From assembly GCA_963845975.1 (NCBI GenBank), contig CAWJUD010000001.1, forward strand, positions 1,550,001-1,614,000: DNA of 64,000 bases, read 5' to 3'. The translations under genes and the position numbers were made by a program. This stretch comes from JBEKIK01 sp963845975. Lineage in GTDB: Bacteria; Planctomycetota; Planctomycetia; Pirellulales; Thermoguttaceae. This document shows, in pieces, positions 1-7,561 of this stretch; position 1 is the first letter of the stretch, and each line of letters begins with the position of its first letter. The notes beneath the pieces are model-generated. The model saw nothing but the letters and a program-made list of their open reading frames with translations, was not told where the DNA came from and ran no database searches.

Positions 1-2157
1 GCGGCGGGTAACGATCTTCAAATCAAAACCGCCGTATTTCGTGGTTAAAAGCGGATCGTCCGCCGCTATCCTTTCCAATTTGTTTTGCGGAAAAATAACG
101 GCCATTTCCCGCCGGAATGAATCGGTAAACGCCCGGCTGGCGCATATCGAGTCGGCAAACACCATTCCCCCGCGCTCGATATATTTTTTCAATTGCTCTC
201 TTTCCGCATCGGTAAAGTGGAATGCATTGCGACCCTGCATGAACACCAGATGATAATCGAACAAGGCTTCGTCGGTGAGGTTGAGTAATTCCTCCCGGGC
301 GGTAGCCCGGATTTTCAGCTCCCGGCTTGCCAAATCCAACAAGTTCACAAGAGCCCGAGGCGCGGTATTGCATCCGCCGGGATGACGTATCTTGGCGATG
401 TACAGCCGCCCGCGCTCCGCCTGTTCGCCCGGCCGCCGCGAAGTCGGCGCCCTGAAATACTCCTCCTTTCCCTGCAATTCCCGATTCGTGGCATAAGCCA
501 GCACGTTGATGCCCAGTCCCAAAGCGGCGTCAATCTGCGCCTGCACGGAAGGTTTGAACGTTTGTCCCCGGCCGCTGCGGGCAAGTTCCCACAGGCAGCT
601 TAGCGACGGCCTGGGACCATCCGGCGGGTCCAGGGGCGCATAAACCACGCTCGTGCGGCAGCCGAAATCGATCCCCAACAGCGGGCGCAATTGCTCGGGC
701 GAAATGATCTCCTCGGCGTGCCAGATGGGATGCTCCGGCTCCAACATCCGCAGCCGATATTCCGGCTCCGGAAAGACCCGCGACATCAGATCGCGGAACC
801 CCTTGTCAAAACCGCCCTCGCCGCAATATGCCTCGGCAAACAGAAAACCGCCGCGATCCAGATAATCGCGGAGTTTTTCCACTACTTCTTCACGGATCGC
901 CGGATCGCCGGGCAAGGGACTCGCGCTGCCGCATAAAAATAAAACCGGGGCTTGCAGCAAGTCCTCCACGCTGGCCAATCGCAGGTCGACCACCTGCCAG
1001 GTAAGGTCTTTTTTCCACCGCGATTCCACAAACCGCGCAAGATTATTCACGTCGTGGCGATGCTGGTTCCAATCCTCGTCCGGCGGGTGTTTCAGCTTGC
1101 TTATCAATACCGGCCAGCGCCCCTTGGAAAGAAATAACAGGGCAAAACTGGTGCCCACCAATCGGCTGTCTTCGACCATGCCCGACCCGCTCCAAAATCC
1201 CGATAACTTGTCTTGATGATCGCACAGGAATTTTGCCCCCTCGCGATACCAGTCGTGATTGCCGATGAACCGCCGCGCGGTAAGCCGCCCCGCTCGCTCC
1301 AGGCCGTAAAGGTAATAAAGCTGCCACATTCCGCCGGGATAGTTGGGATTGCGACTCACGGAAAAATTCGCACCCAGCCAATGCAACGCGTTCTCGACTT
1401 TGTTCTCAGATTCGCTTTCCCCTTGACTGCAACATTGAATCTTCTCGCCCGAGGCCTTGGCGTCGGCCTGCTCGACTCTATCGGCCGTAATCACCAGCGA
1501 CGTTATGCCCGCACACGTCATGCTTCCCGTGCCCGGCACGTGCTTGTAATATCCCCACGACCCGTCCGGATTCTGGCAATCTTCCCAATAAGCCCGGGCC
1601 AGGCGCCAGGTCTTGTCGCTTACCTGCACGCCGGCGCGCTCGGCCTCGCTGAGAGCCAACAAGGCAAACTGGCTGTTCGAGTTGTCGCCTCTGCCTTGCG
1701 GATACGACCATCCTCCCTTGAACGACCCGTCCATGATTTGCATGCTTTCCAACCACTTCACGTTGCGACTGATCAGCAATAGGTCTTTTTGCGGCTCCGC
1801 CCGGGTAAAAACCATCGTCTGCAAAGAGGTCACATAGGTCCTTTCCGGCTTGAATCTGCGCAGATATGCCAAAGCCTTTTGCATCTGCGGATCACTCGGC
1901 TCGACGCCGGCGTTTAACAAGGCCAAAGTGCAAAGGGCGCTTACACCCCCCGGTTGGCCACCATATTCGTCCCAGGAACCATCGACTTTCTGCTGCTGCC
2001 TAAGATAGGCTATCCCTTTATCGATTGTCTCGCGCACCTGTTCGGCGGTGATATCGCCCTGAGCCTCCTGCGCAACCGCTACATCCCGCCCAAATAAAAC
2101 GGCCCAAAGCACAATAATCGCTAAAACCAAAGGAAAAATGCGTTTCACGATCACCAT
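1..2157 (-). CDS. DUF4159 protein with N-terminal prenyltransferase-like repeats (partial, runs off left edge)
   Basis: Reading the minus strand from an ATG at 2157 gives one frame with no stop for 719 codons, still open at base 1, so the C-terminus lies outside the window. The N-terminus (MVIVKRIFPLVLAIIVLWAV) is a signal or anchor helix. Residues about 30-370 carry alpha-toroid type repeats (GIAYLRQQQKVDGSW, NPDGSWGYYKH) as in squalene-cyclase/prenyltransferase-like proteins. From about residue 560 the text matches DUF4159 (NLTDEALFDYHLVFMQG, then LKKYIERGGMVFADS), with a related segment from about residue 380. DUF4159 proteins commonly accompany MoxR/DUF58/VWA genes in planctomycetes, which fits the divergent neighbour operon. 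Biochemical function is unknown. The ATG is preceded by only a weak ribosome site. Confidence 0.85.
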   Translation of the reverse strand, partial: MVIVKRIFPLVLAIIVLWAVLFGRDVAVAQEAQGDITAEQVRETIDKGIAYLRQQQKVDGSWDEYGGQPGGVSALCTLALLNAGVEPSDPQMQKALAYLRRFKPERTYVTSLQTMVFTRAEPQKDLLLISRNVKWLESMQIMDGSFKGGWSYPQGRGDNSNSQFALLALSEAERAGVQVSDKTWRLARAYWEDCQNPDGSWGYYKHVPGTGSMTCAGITSLVITADRVEQADAKASGEKIQCCSQGESESENKVENALHWLGANFSVSRNPNYPGGMWQLYYLYGLERAGRLTARRFIGNHDWYREGAKFLCDHQDKLSGFWSGSGMVEDSRLVGTSFALLFLSKGRWPVLISKLKHPPDEDWNQHRHDVNNLARFVESRWKKDLTWQVVDLRLASVEDLLQAPVLFLCGSASPLPGDPAIREEVVEKLRDYLDRGGFLFAEAYCGEGGFDKGFRDLMSRVFPEPEYRLRMLEPEHPIWHAEEIISPEQLRPLLGIDFGCRTSVVYAPLDPPDGPRPSLSCLWELARSGRGQTFKPSVQAQIDAALGLGINVLAYATNRELQGKEEYFRAPTSRRPGEQAERGRLYIAKIRHPGGCNTAPRALVNLLDLASRELKIRATAREELLNLTDEALFDYHLVFMQGRNAFHFTDAEREQLKKYIERGGMVFADSICASRAFTDSFRREMAVIFPQNKLERIAADDPLLTTKYGGFDLKIVTRR

Positions 2158-2285
2158 CCTAAATCAACCTGCAAGAACATCATAAGTATCTTAGAATTAA
2201 AAAGTTAGGTAGGCAACTCCCTTTCCATTCCTGGGTATTTTAGTGGTAATATTATAAAATGAGCGTTGGAGTATAAATCCTCATA

Positions 2286-2386
2286 AAGCCGCGACCGTTG
2301 GTCGCGACTTTTACCATCCAAAAAAACAAAGTCATTGTGATAATGGTAACTTGAGCCAAGCCCACGGGTTGCAACCCGTGGGCTTA
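2286..2386. repeat. Palindromic intergenic repeats (GCGACC-type and GGGTTGCAACCC-type)
   Basis: Two inverted repeats lie between the divergent DUF4159 and MoxR genes. One is a GCGACCgttGGTCGC palindrome near 2288-2308. The other is the near-perfect GCCCACGGGTTGCAACCCG palindrome near 2359-2384. The first type recurs after moxR. They resemble REP-like intergenic hairpins; a terminator or mRNA-stability role is inference. Confidence 0.6.
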
Positions 2387-2415
2387 ACGGCAATATCTCA
2401 AAAAGGAACCCTCCC

Positions 2416-3438
2416 TTGTCCACCGTTAAACCCCGCAGTCTTGGCGACGTATTGCAAGAGTTCTCGCATCACCGCAAGCTGATGCAGGAAGAACTGCAAA
2501 AGGTCATCGTCGGCCAGGATGAGGTGATCGAGCAAATCTTCGCCGCCGTCTTCACCCGCGGACACTGCCTGCTGGTCGGCGTGCCCGGCCTGGCCAAAAC
2601 CCTGATGGTCAGCACCCTGGCCCGAATCCTCGACATCCAATTCAAACGCATCCAGTTCACGCCCGACCTGATGCCCTCCGACATCACCGGCACCAACGTC
2701 CTGGAAGAGGACGAACAAGGCCGTCGGAATTTCCGCTTCGTCAACGGCCCGATCTTCACCAATATCCTCCTGGCCGACGAAATCAACCGCACCCCGCCCA
2801 AAACCCAGGCCGCTTTGCTCCAGGCCATGCAGGAACGCGAAGTCACCGTCGGCCAGCAAACTTATCCCCTGCCCGATCCGTTTTTCACCATCGCCACGCA
2901 GAATCCCATCGAGCAGGAAGGCACTTATCCCCTGCCCGAGGCCCAGTTGGACCGCTTCATGTTCAACATCAAGGTCGATTACCCTTCGCCGGACGAAGAA
3001 GAACGCATCCTGGCCACCACCACCCGCGGCGAAAAGACCGAGGTCCACAAAGTGCTCTCCGGCAAGGCGATCATCAACCTGCAAAACCTGGTGGGCAAGG
3101 TGGCCGTAAGCGAATACATCATCCAGTATGTCGCCCGGCTGGTCCGCGCTACCCGGCCCAAGGATACAACTGCCCCCACGTTTATCAAGGACCTGGTCGA
3201 TTGGGGCGCCGGTCCCCGGGCGGGCCAGTTTTTGATCCACGCCGGCAAGGCCCTGGCCGCCATGGACGGCCGCTTTTCCGTGGCCATCGAAGACGTGCAA
3301 AAAATCGCCATCCCCGTGCTCCGCCACCGCATCAGCACCAACTTCCAAGCCCAGGCCGAAGGCATGACCAACGAAGACATAATCCACCGCCTGATCAGCG
3401 AAATCCCCCCGCCGATGATTCCGAAGTATGAAAGTTAG
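2416..3438 (+). CDS. MoxR-family AAA+ ATPase
   Basis: A 340-residue MoxR ATPase, a chaperone-like AAA+ protein usually paired with von Willebrand factor A (VWA) proteins. Visible motifs are Walker A GVPGLAKT (about 55-62), Walker B ILLADEINR (about 117-125), sensor 1 ATQNP (160-164) and the arginine-finger region PLPEAQLDRF (172-181). The start is a TTG at 2416, supported by AAGGAA nine or so bases upstream; no ATG lies earlier in frame. It is first in a plus-strand operon with DUF58, BatA-like and VWA proteins, the standard MoxR-associated set thought to assemble or remodel cell-envelope or metalloprotein complexes. All catalytic motifs look intact. Confidence 0.93.
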   Translation: MSTVKPRSLGDVLQEFSHHRKLMQEELQKVIVGQDEVIEQIFAAVFTRGHCLLVGVPGLAKTLMVSTLARILDIQFKRIQFTPDLMPSDITGTNVLEEDEQGRRNFRFVNGPIFTNILLADEINRTPPKTQAALLQAMQEREVTVGQQTYPLPDPFFTIATQNPIEQEGTYPLPEAQLDRFMFNIKVDYPSPDEEERILATTTRGEKTEVHKVLSGKAIINLQNLVGKVAVSEYIIQYVARLVRATRPKDTTAPTFIKDLVDWGAGPRAGQFLIHAGKALAAMDGRFSVAIEDVQKIAIPVLRHRISTNFQAQAEGMTNEDIIHRLISEIPPPMIPKYES

Positions 3439-3440
3439 CA

Positions 3441-3535
3441 TTTGTAAAGCCGCGACCAGTGGTCGCGCATAAATGGGCCACATAATCAGTGTTTCCACAA
3501 GCGCGACCACTGGTCGCGGCTTTACAGGAAAAAAA
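3441..3535. repeat. Paired inverted GCGACCAGTGGTCGC repeats
   Basis: Two copies of the palindrome GCGACCAGTGGTCGC (about 3448-3465 and 3501-3520), each with an adjoining AAAGCC/GGCTTT extension, face each other in the moxR-DUF58 gap. The pair can fold into a large hairpin. A related version lies at about 2288. Confidence 0.65.
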
Positions 3536-3542
3536 TCCCGCA

Positions 3543-4439
3543 ATGTCCACCGCCGAACAATACCTGAAGCCCGAGGTGATCAACCAGATCAAGCGGCTGG
3601 ATCTGCGCGCACAGTTTATCGTGAAGGGATTTTTGCAGGGGCTTCACGCCAGCCCGTTCCATGGGTTTTCCGTCGAGTTCAGCGAGCACCGCAAGTACAC
3701 GCCCGGCGACGATCCCAAGGACATCGACTGGCTGGTCTACGCCAAGACCGACAAGTATTACGTGAAAAAGTTCGAGGCCGAGACCAACATCACCGGTTAC
3801 CTGGTGATGGACCTCAGCCGCTCGATGGGCTACACCTATCGCCAGGAGCTGACCAAGTTCGATTACGCCATCTGCCTGGCCGCCGCCTTGTGCTACCTGA
3901 TGATCCACCAGCAGGACCCGGTGGGCTTGTTGACCTTCGACCGGAAAATCTGCCACAGCCTCCGTCCCAAGGCCCGGCGCACGCACCTGGGCGACGTGCT
4001 CTCGCTTTTGGCCAATCTCCGCCCGGAAGGCGAAACCGACATCGCCCACAGCCTGGTCCAGGTGGCCGCCATGCTCCGCCACGCCAGCCTGGTGATGATC
4101 TTTTCCGACCTCCTGGCCGAGCCCGGGCCGGTCTTGGAATCGCTCTACCGTCTGCGCCACGGCGGGCACGATGTAATCCTCTTCCACATCCTGGACGAGG
4201 CCGAGGTGAATTTCCCCTTTGCCGGCATGGTCGAGCTGGAAGACCCCGAGAACCACGACCGCCTGTCTCTCGACGCCGACGGTTTCCGCTCCGACTACAT
4301 CGCCGAAATCGACGCCTTCCGCGACACCTACCGCCGCGAATGTTTCCAAGCCGGCGTGGATTACGTCCCGCTGGACACCAGCATGCAGTTCGACCGGGCG
4401 TTGACCGAATACTTGGCCAATCGAGCGGCACGGGGGTAA
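3543..4439 (+). CDS. DUF58 domain protein (MoxR-associated)
   Basis: A 298-residue DUF58 protein, the usual partner of MoxR ATPases. The family hallmark (FSEHRKYTPGDDPKDIDW) lies near residues 46-63. A VWA-like metal-site motif follows (VMDLSRSMG, D-x-S-x-S). I start it at ATG 3543 (MSTAEQYLKP), behind an AGGAAA site. A longer reading from 3489 would translate through the palindromic repeat pair, which is unlikely. No membrane segment is evident, so a cytoplasmic MoxR partner is the natural reading. Confidence 0.9.
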   Translation: MSTAEQYLKPEVINQIKRLDLRAQFIVKGFLQGLHASPFHGFSVEFSEHRKYTPGDDPKDIDWLVYAKTDKYYVKKFEAETNITGYLVMDLSRSMGYTYRQELTKFDYAICLAAALCYLMIHQQDPVGLLTFDRKICHSLRPKARRTHLGDVLSLLANLRPEGETDIAHSLVQVAAMLRHASLVMIFSDLLAEPGPVLESLYRLRHGGHDVILFHILDEAEVNFPFAGMVELEDPENHDRLSLDADGFRSDYIAEIDAFRDTYRRECFQAGVDYVPLDTSMQFDRALTEYLANRAARG

Positions 4440-4441
4440 TT

Positions 4442-4477
4442 ATGGGGTTCAGGGTTCAGGGTTCAGGGTTCAGCATT
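4442..4477. repeat. Short tandem GGGTTCA heptamer repeat
   Basis: Four near-perfect GGGTTCA units follow the DUF58 stop. The same motif in the opposite orientation (TGAACCC) occurs at 4976-5005, on the other side of the decayed four-helix-bundle gene, and again at 21054-21081 before the MazG-like gene. Confidence 0.7.
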
Positions 4478-4505
4478 TGAAAACAGAAGTGAATGATGAG
4501 GTTAA

Positions 4506-4903
4506 ATGGGTAAGAAAATGGCCGATTTCATGCGGGTGGAAGATTTGAAGGTGTATCAGAAATTATGCCAATTACACCTTGAGGTTTGCGATCTTGCAAG
4601 TAATTGGCCCAAAGAGGAAAAATACGAACTAGCAGGTCAAGATCGCCGTTCATCCAATAGCGCACGGCTAATCTCGCGGAAAAACATAGTGATAGACATA
4701 TTCGAAATAAAATCGAGGGGGTTAATCGTGCTCGTGGCGAAGCATTGGAAACTATTCACCACCTTTACATCGCCAAATTGAAAAGCTAAATCGATAACGA
4801 GATATATAATGGCTTTCGTAATCGTTACCTGGAATGTGTACGCATGTTAAATGGTTTGGAAAAGACATTGGAACAACAATTAGATGAATCTTGCCGCCAT
4901 TAG
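4506..4903 (+). pseudogene. Decayed four-helix-bundle (23S rRNA intervening-sequence type) protein
   Basis: The first part reads MADFMRVEDLKVYQKLCQLH, the typical N-terminus of the TIGR02436 four-helix-bundle family. Near 4665 the frame must shift to continue as ANLAEKHSDRHIRNKIEG and then EALETIHHLYIAKLK. A TAA at 4787 interrupts this frame, which then resumes as IDNEIYNGFRNRYLECVRML to a TAG at 4901. One frame shift plus one nonsense codon make it a pseudogene. It sits between moxR-operon genes and is bracketed by oppositely oriented TGAACCC repeats, suggesting insertion into the operon. Confidence 0.75.
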
Positions 4904-4975
4904 CCATATGAGGAAAATCCAAATCCATGAATCTACAAATATCTTGACCATTTGGAAATAATTATCACAAAAATC

Positions 4976-5007
4976 CTGAACCCTGAACCCCGAACCCTGA
5001 ACCCTTT
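4976..5007. repeat. TGAACCC heptamer repeat
   Basis: Four TGAACCC-type units directly precede the BatA-like start at 5011. They are in inverse orientation to the set at 4442, on the other side of the decayed gene. Confidence 0.65.
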
Positions 5008-5010
5008 CGG

Positions 5011-5514
5011 ATGACCTTTCTCAACGTCTCCCTGCTTGCCGGAACCGCATTGATCGCCGTGCCGATCATCTTGCACCTGATCATGCGCCGCAAGCCGACG
5101 TTGTTCGAGTTTCCGGCCTTGCGCTTCGTGCAAAATAAGCACGATACCAACCAGCGCAAGCTGAAACTCCGCCACTTATTGCTGCTCCTCTTGCGCATCG
5201 GCGCCATCGCGCTTTTGGCATTCGCCTTGGCCCGGCCCAGCGTGCAATTCGGCGGCACTTTAGGCAGCCAGGAGGCCCCGGTAGCGGCGGCGTTGATCTT
5301 CGACGCCGCCCCGCCATGGAATATCTACGCGAAAATCAAACCCGGCTCCAGGCCGCAAAGGAAATGGGCCTCTGGCTCATGGCCCAACTGCCCCAGGAAA
5401 GCGAAATCGCCGTCCTCGATACCCGCCAAGGCTCAGGCGCGTTCCAGGCCGACCGCTCCGCCGCCCGGCACAGCATCGAACGCCTGGAAACCGTGCCCAA
5501 CTCCCAGCCGCTGA
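5011..5514 (+). CDS. BatA-like membrane protein, N-terminal part (frame breaks near 5313)
   Basis: ATG 5011 begins a typical aerotolerance-regulator (BatA) N-terminus: a helix MTFLNVSLLAGTALIAVPII, the conserved LHLIMRRKP and FPALRFV motifs, and a second helix LRHLLLLLLRIGAIALLAFA followed by LARP. Sequence similarity ends at IFDAAP (about residue 101). There the frame must change by one base to continue as MEYLRENQTRLQAAKEMG in the next entry. The remaining reading to 5514 is out-of-frame noise. Together with 5316-7154 this is one gene of about 714 codons, broken either by a real one-base deletion in a GCCCCGCC run or by an assembly error. Confidence 0.85.
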   Translation: MTFLNVSLLAGTALIAVPIILHLIMRRKPTLFEFPALRFVQNKHDTNQRKLKLRHLLLLLLRIGAIALLAFALARPSVQFGGTLGSQEAPVAAALIFDAAPPWNIYAKIKPGSRPQRKWASGSWPNCPRKAKSPSSIPAKAQARSRPTAPPPGTASNAWKPCPTPSR

Positions 5515-7154
5515 CTTATGCCGTCGACGAGGCCCTGCGACTGCTCAAAGAATCCTCCCTGGCCCGAAAAGAAATATATGTATTCACCGATTTTTCCCGC
5601 GCAGCCTGGCCGGTGACCCTGGCCCCGCAGTTGCAGGAAAGCCTGAAAAAACTCCCCGGCGTGGGAATCTATGTCATCGACGTGGGCGTGCCCGATCCCG
5701 TCGATTACTCCCTTGGCGAACCGCGCCTTTCGGCCGAGGTGCTTTCCAATCGCAGCCCGCTAACGATCCAGACTGAACTGGCCTGCTTGGGCGCCTCGGA
5801 CCAGCGTACCGTGGAATTGTACCTGATCGACGCCGACGGCAAACCGCAAAAACGCAGCGTCGAAAGCGTCACTGTCGCCCCGGGCGAGGCCCAGCAAATC
5901 GAGTTCTCCCTCGTCTCCCTGGAACTAGGCGTGCATCAAGGTTATTTGCAGATCGTCGGCCAAGACGCCCTGGCCGCCGACGACAAGAGATTTTTCTCCG
6001 TCGAGGTGAAACCGCCCTGGCGGATCCTCATCGCCGCCCCAAAACCCGCCGACAGTTATTCGCTCTTTCTTACCGAGGCCCTGGCCCCTTCGGTGTTTCG
6101 CAAGCGCGGGCAGGCGCGTTTCGATTGCGAGATCGTCGATCTGGAAAATCTATCCAAAAAAAATCTCTCCGATTACGCCGCCGTTTCCCTGCTCGATCCC
6201 ACGCCTCTGGAACCGGCCGTCTGGCAAAAACTCTCCGACTATGCCGCCGACGGCCACGGAGTGGCGGTTTTCCTCGGCCGCAACGCCCAGCCCATGGATT
6301 CCTTCAATACTCCCCAGGCCCAGGAAATACTACCGGGCAATTTATTGCGCCAAGCCCGCCGCCCTGAAGGCGACCTGTATCTTGCGCCCCGCGATTTGCA
6401 GCACCCCATCCTGGCCCCATTCCGGACACAAAGCGGATCGGTCCCCTGGGACCGCTCCCCGGTATTTCGCTATTGGGAACTGGACAAGTTGCACCCCGGC
6501 GTGGGCGTGGTCCTGCCCTTTTCCGACGGCCGCCCGGCCGTCCTCGAACGCCCCATAGGCTCCGGACGCGCACTGACGATTACCACGCCGGTTTCCGATC
6601 GCCCCAATCAGAATCCCTGGAATTTGCTGCCCGTCAGCGACGAAGCCTGGCCGTTTCTGATACTCGTCAACCAGGCGGCATCCTACCTGGCAGGCGGCGG
6701 CAACGAGCAGCTAAACTATTTTGTCGGACAAACCGCCGTGCTGCAACTGGATCCCGAAACGCAACGCACAAACTATCTGCTGACCGGCCCGGGCGACGTG
6801 ACCGTCCCCCTCTCGGCCGACCCCCAGCGCCATCGCCTGGTGATCACGGCCACCGAACAGCCCGGCAATTACCGCGTGCAATCCGGCGGGCGCGAAGCCG
6901 GCTTCGACCGCCCCTTGAGCGTAAATCTGGCCCCCGAACAAACCCAACTCGATCGGCTCGACAAAAAGGAGCTTGTCCAAATTTTCGCCCCCCATAAAAT
7001 CCGCATCGCCCAAACCAAACAGCAAATCGACCGCGACATCAGCATGGGCCGCGTAGGCCGCGAACTCTTCCCCCCGCTGATCCTCGCCGTCGCCCTGTTC
7101 CTAGCCTTGGAATCCCTGCTGGCCAATCGCTTCTATCGGAGTTCAGAACGATGA
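5316..7154 (+). CDS. BatA-like protein, main part (VWA-like domain, glutamine-amidotransferase-like domain, C-terminal helix)
   Basis: Continuation of the gene starting at 5011. It opens with MEYLRENQTRLQAAKEMGLW, the VWA-like region found after the BatA N-terminus, and IYVFTDFSRAAWP follows. Then come beta-rich segments (LTIQTELAC, QQIEFSLVSLELGVHQGYLQ) and a Rossmann-like stretch (PWRILIAAPKPADSYSL) typical of these large planctomycete proteins. The C-terminus is a membrane helix (LFPPLILAVALFLALESLLA) followed by a short polar tail. Predicted: membrane protein with a periplasmic body, encoded between DUF58 and the second VWA gene. The apparent ATG 5316 is probably not a real start. Confidence 0.85.
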   Translation: MEYLRENQTRLQAAKEMGLWLMAQLPQESEIAVLDTRQGSGAFQADRSAARHSIERLETVPNSQPLTYAVDEALRLLKESSLARKEIYVFTDFSRAAWPVTLAPQLQESLKKLPGVGIYVIDVGVPDPVDYSLGEPRLSAEVLSNRSPLTIQTELACLGASDQRTVELYLIDADGKPQKRSVESVTVAPGEAQQIEFSLVSLELGVHQGYLQIVGQDALAADDKRFFSVEVKPPWRILIAAPKPADSYSLFLTEALAPSVFRKRGQARFDCEIVDLENLSKKNLSDYAAVSLLDPTPLEPAVWQKLSDYAADGHGVAVFLGRNAQPMDSFNTPQAQEILPGNLLRQARRPEGDLYLAPRDLQHPILAPFRTQSGSVPWDRSPVFRYWELDKLHPGVGVVLPFSDGRPAVLERPIGSGRALTITTPVSDRPNQNPWNLLPVSDEAWPFLILVNQAASYLAGGGNEQLNYFVGQTAVLQLDPETQRTNYLLTGPGDVTVPLSADPQRHRLVITATEQPGNYRVQSGGREAGFDRPLSVNLAPEQTQLDRLDKKELVQIFAPHKIRIAQTKQQIDRDISMGRVGRELFPPLILAVALFLALESLLANRFYRSSER

Positions 7155-7273
7155 ATTTAATTACTCTGATAATAATATTTTTATGGATAATCAAAATCTA
7201 TTGCACTTTGTGAACACTATAAAGCCAAGCAGAATTAAATGATTAGAAAACATTGAATCGGTGAGAAAATAAA

Positions 7274-7483
7274 ATGAACTGGCGAGATCGAATCACAGTT
7301 GATCCAGACATTTGCCACGGACATGCGGGCATTAAAGGCACGCGCATCATGGTCTCGGTTATACTGGATAATCTTGCCAACGGTGTCAAAATGATTGAAT
7401 TGCTCAAGAGCTATCCATCTCTGACGGCAGAAGACGTACATGCAGCGCTACATTATGCAGCCTCTGAGCTTACCCGAAACTGA
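7274..7483 (+). CDS. DUF433 protein (antitoxin-type)
   Basis: A 69-residue DUF433 protein. The family signature is clear: RITVDPDICHGHAGIKGTRI near the N-terminus, then VILDNLANG and YPSLTAEDVHAALHYA. DUF433 proteins are often antitoxins paired with DUF5615 PIN-like toxins, but no such partner follows here; the next gene is the VWA protein. It therefore looks like an orphan antitoxin inserted in the MoxR operon. GTGAGAAAATAAA upstream offers only a weak ribosome site. Confidence 0.85.
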   Translation: MNWRDRITVDPDICHGHAGIKGTRIMVSVILDNLANGVKMIELLKSYPSLTAEDVHAALHYAASELTRN

Positions 7484-7561
7484 ACTCCTGTATCAGGCTG
7501 CGACAGGTTTTATGTACATATAGCGATATTTTAAAAGTTCATCCTTCATCCTTAGCCAAAA

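Noticed and set aside
3489..3542. Longer start for the DUF58 gene
   Set aside because: The extra 18 residues are encoded by the palindromic repeat pair; ATG 3543 has a better ribosome site.
2398..3543. Long minus-strand reading frame opposite MoxR
   Set aside because: It is the complement of a clearly real MoxR gene; its low-complexity text matches no family and follows codon bias of the plus-strand gene.
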